From NCBI RefSeq assembly GCF_000417875.1, contig NW_006920887.1, forward strand, positions 463,199 through 527,198: DNA of 64,000 nucleotides, read 5' to 3'. The stretch is from Pseudozyma flocculosa PF-1. Taxonomy: Eukaryota; Basidiomycota; Ustilaginomycetes; Ustilaginales; Ustilaginaceae. Within the stretch, counting starts at the first letter, position 1. Every line of letters begins with the position of its first letter. Below the pieces are notes generated by a model. The model ran no database searches, was not told the origin of the DNA, and saw only the letters and a list, made by a program, of their open reading frames with translations. The translations under genes and the position numbers were made by a program. Below, one piece after another: positions 63,294-64,000 of this stretch.

Positions 63294-64000
63294 ATGCCAG
63301 AGGGCAGGTCCCCCATCAGCCCTAGCAGCTCCGCCCAGGCCCCCTGGAGCGACCAGCTCTCGCCGCGCAGACCGCCACAGCGGTCCAACACAGGACAGTC
63401 CGACGCCGGCTCTTCCTACCACTCGCACTTCGTCTCCGCCGACGACACCGACGACGCCGCTGGCCAGCTCGGCGTCGGCATCGCCAGGATGAACACGGCC
63501 GACTCCGCCGAGGGCTCCTCCTCCTCGCGACTAGACCACGGCGCCAGACGCTCGCCCGTCGGGCCCATGCCACCGGGCGCCTTCAGGTCCAGCTCGCGTG
63601 CCTCGTCGCACGAGGGCGGCGGTGGCGGTGGCGGTGGCGGTGGCGCAGGGTCGCGCTCGCACTCGCCGGCACCCGGCTCCGACGTCGCAGCCCTTCGGCA
63701 GCAAGACAGGGCGGAGCTGTCGCCCAGCCCTTCGCTCAACGTACCCGGCGAGGGCAACGAAGCGAGGGGAAGGCGGCGAGCGGACACCGACAGGATCAAG
63801 AGCCGCGCCGTCGACCCGGGCTGGAGCTGGGAACAGGAGAAGGAGAAGCACGAGGGTGCTGCCGCCGCCGGCTTGACCTCATCCCCACAGCAGGCCAGCG
63901 GCGCAGCTCGAGAGGGGGTCGCACCGGTGCCTGGCCCCGGCCCACACCTTCCGCGCCGCGCCTCCTCGCGACCCATGCCGCGGATCGACACCAGCGGGCA
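63294..64000 (+). CDS. Ser/Gly/Arg-rich protein, N-terminal part, 3' end outside window
   Basis: The frame from the ATG at 63294 (MPEGRSPISPSSSAQAP) is open to the last base, 235 codons. An in-frame TGA at 63279-63281 limits the upstream extension, so this ATG or a spliced upstream exon is the start. The sequence is low-complexity and probably disordered: many SP and RRxS-like sites, a run of eleven Gly codons at 63612-63646, then a short charged element (DPGWSWEQEKEKHEG). Third positions are mostly G/C, as in real genes of the window, while the other frames have stops or implausible composition. The family cannot be named from the visible part. Confidence 0.6.
   Translation, partial: MPEGRSPISPSSSAQAPWSDQLSPRRPPQRSNTGQSDAGSSYHSHFVSADDTDDAAGQLGVGIARMNTADSAEGSSSSRLDHGARRSPVGPMPPGAFRSSSRASSHEGGGGGGGGGGAGSRSHSPAPGSDVAALRQQDRAELSPSPSLNVPGEGNEARGRRRADTDRIKSRAVDPGWSWEQEKEKHEGAAAAGLTSSPQQASGAAREGVAPVPGPGPHLPRRASSRPMPRIDTSG

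Overview
This window is nuclear DNA from a GC-rich, gene-dense filamentous or yeast-like fungus. The protein set (Zn2Cys6 regulator, Abp1, Dnm1-type dynamin, Hob3/Rvs161, MFS permeases), the short GT-AG introns, the near-absence of retained repeats and the very C/G-biased third codon positions all suggest a basidiomycete. The smut lineage (Ustilaginomycotina) is the likeliest home, but that placement is inference. There are three runs of N (9454-9617, 30879-31248, 61560-62230), so this is a draft assembly. I rebuilt gene models by hand from GT-AG sites and reading-frame phase. Every multi-exon model below closes to a whole number of codons, but none has transcript support.

Layout, left to right. 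0-8.5 kb: the 3' part of an unidentified Ser-rich protein; mitochondrial ribosomal protein bL21m and the ATP synthase alpha subunit, divergently transcribed from one shared promoter; an intron-containing tRNA-Tyr. 8.5-11.5 kb: a mobile-element-derived island with a decayed Gag-like coiled-coil ORF, homopolymer tracts around a gap, tandem C-rich repeats and the N-terminal part of a protein that resembles transposon-associated 2-oxoglutarate/Fe(II) dioxygenases. 11.8-29.6 kb: a run of oxidoreductases and transporters, namely an FAD-dependent oxidoreductase, a flavin monooxygenase fused to a second membrane module, a Gre2-like SDR that has lost its catalytic residues, a PHS-like MFS permease and a sugar-type MFS permease. 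A 4.2 kb gene-poor stretch interrupts this run.

30.5-37 kb: Abp1 and the oligosaccharyltransferase catalytic subunit Stt3, divergent. 37.9-42.5 kb: three small secreted Cys-containing proteins that share a motif pattern and a phase-1 intron near the C-terminus. I read these as a tandem family of candidate effectors, and they are the most interesting item in the window. 43.1-47.3 kb: a large transcription factor with two C2H2 fingers, a Zn2Cys6 cluster and a fungal-specific regulatory domain.

48.5-54.7 kb: three membrane-remodelling genes in a row, Dnm1, Hob3/Rvs161 (BAR) and Vps60/CHMP5 (ESCRT-III). 55-60.3 kb: TFIIH subunit Ssl1, an unidentified polyQ/Ala-rich protein and a dimethylarginine dimethylaminohydrolase. 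From 63.3 kb a Ser/Gly-rich gene runs off the right edge.

Genes alternate strand with divergent promoters of about 0.4-1.5 kb and convergent 3' ends of about 0.1-0.9 kb. Apart from the secreted-protein family, the oxidoreductase/transporter run and the membrane-remodelling trio, neighbours look functionally unrelated.
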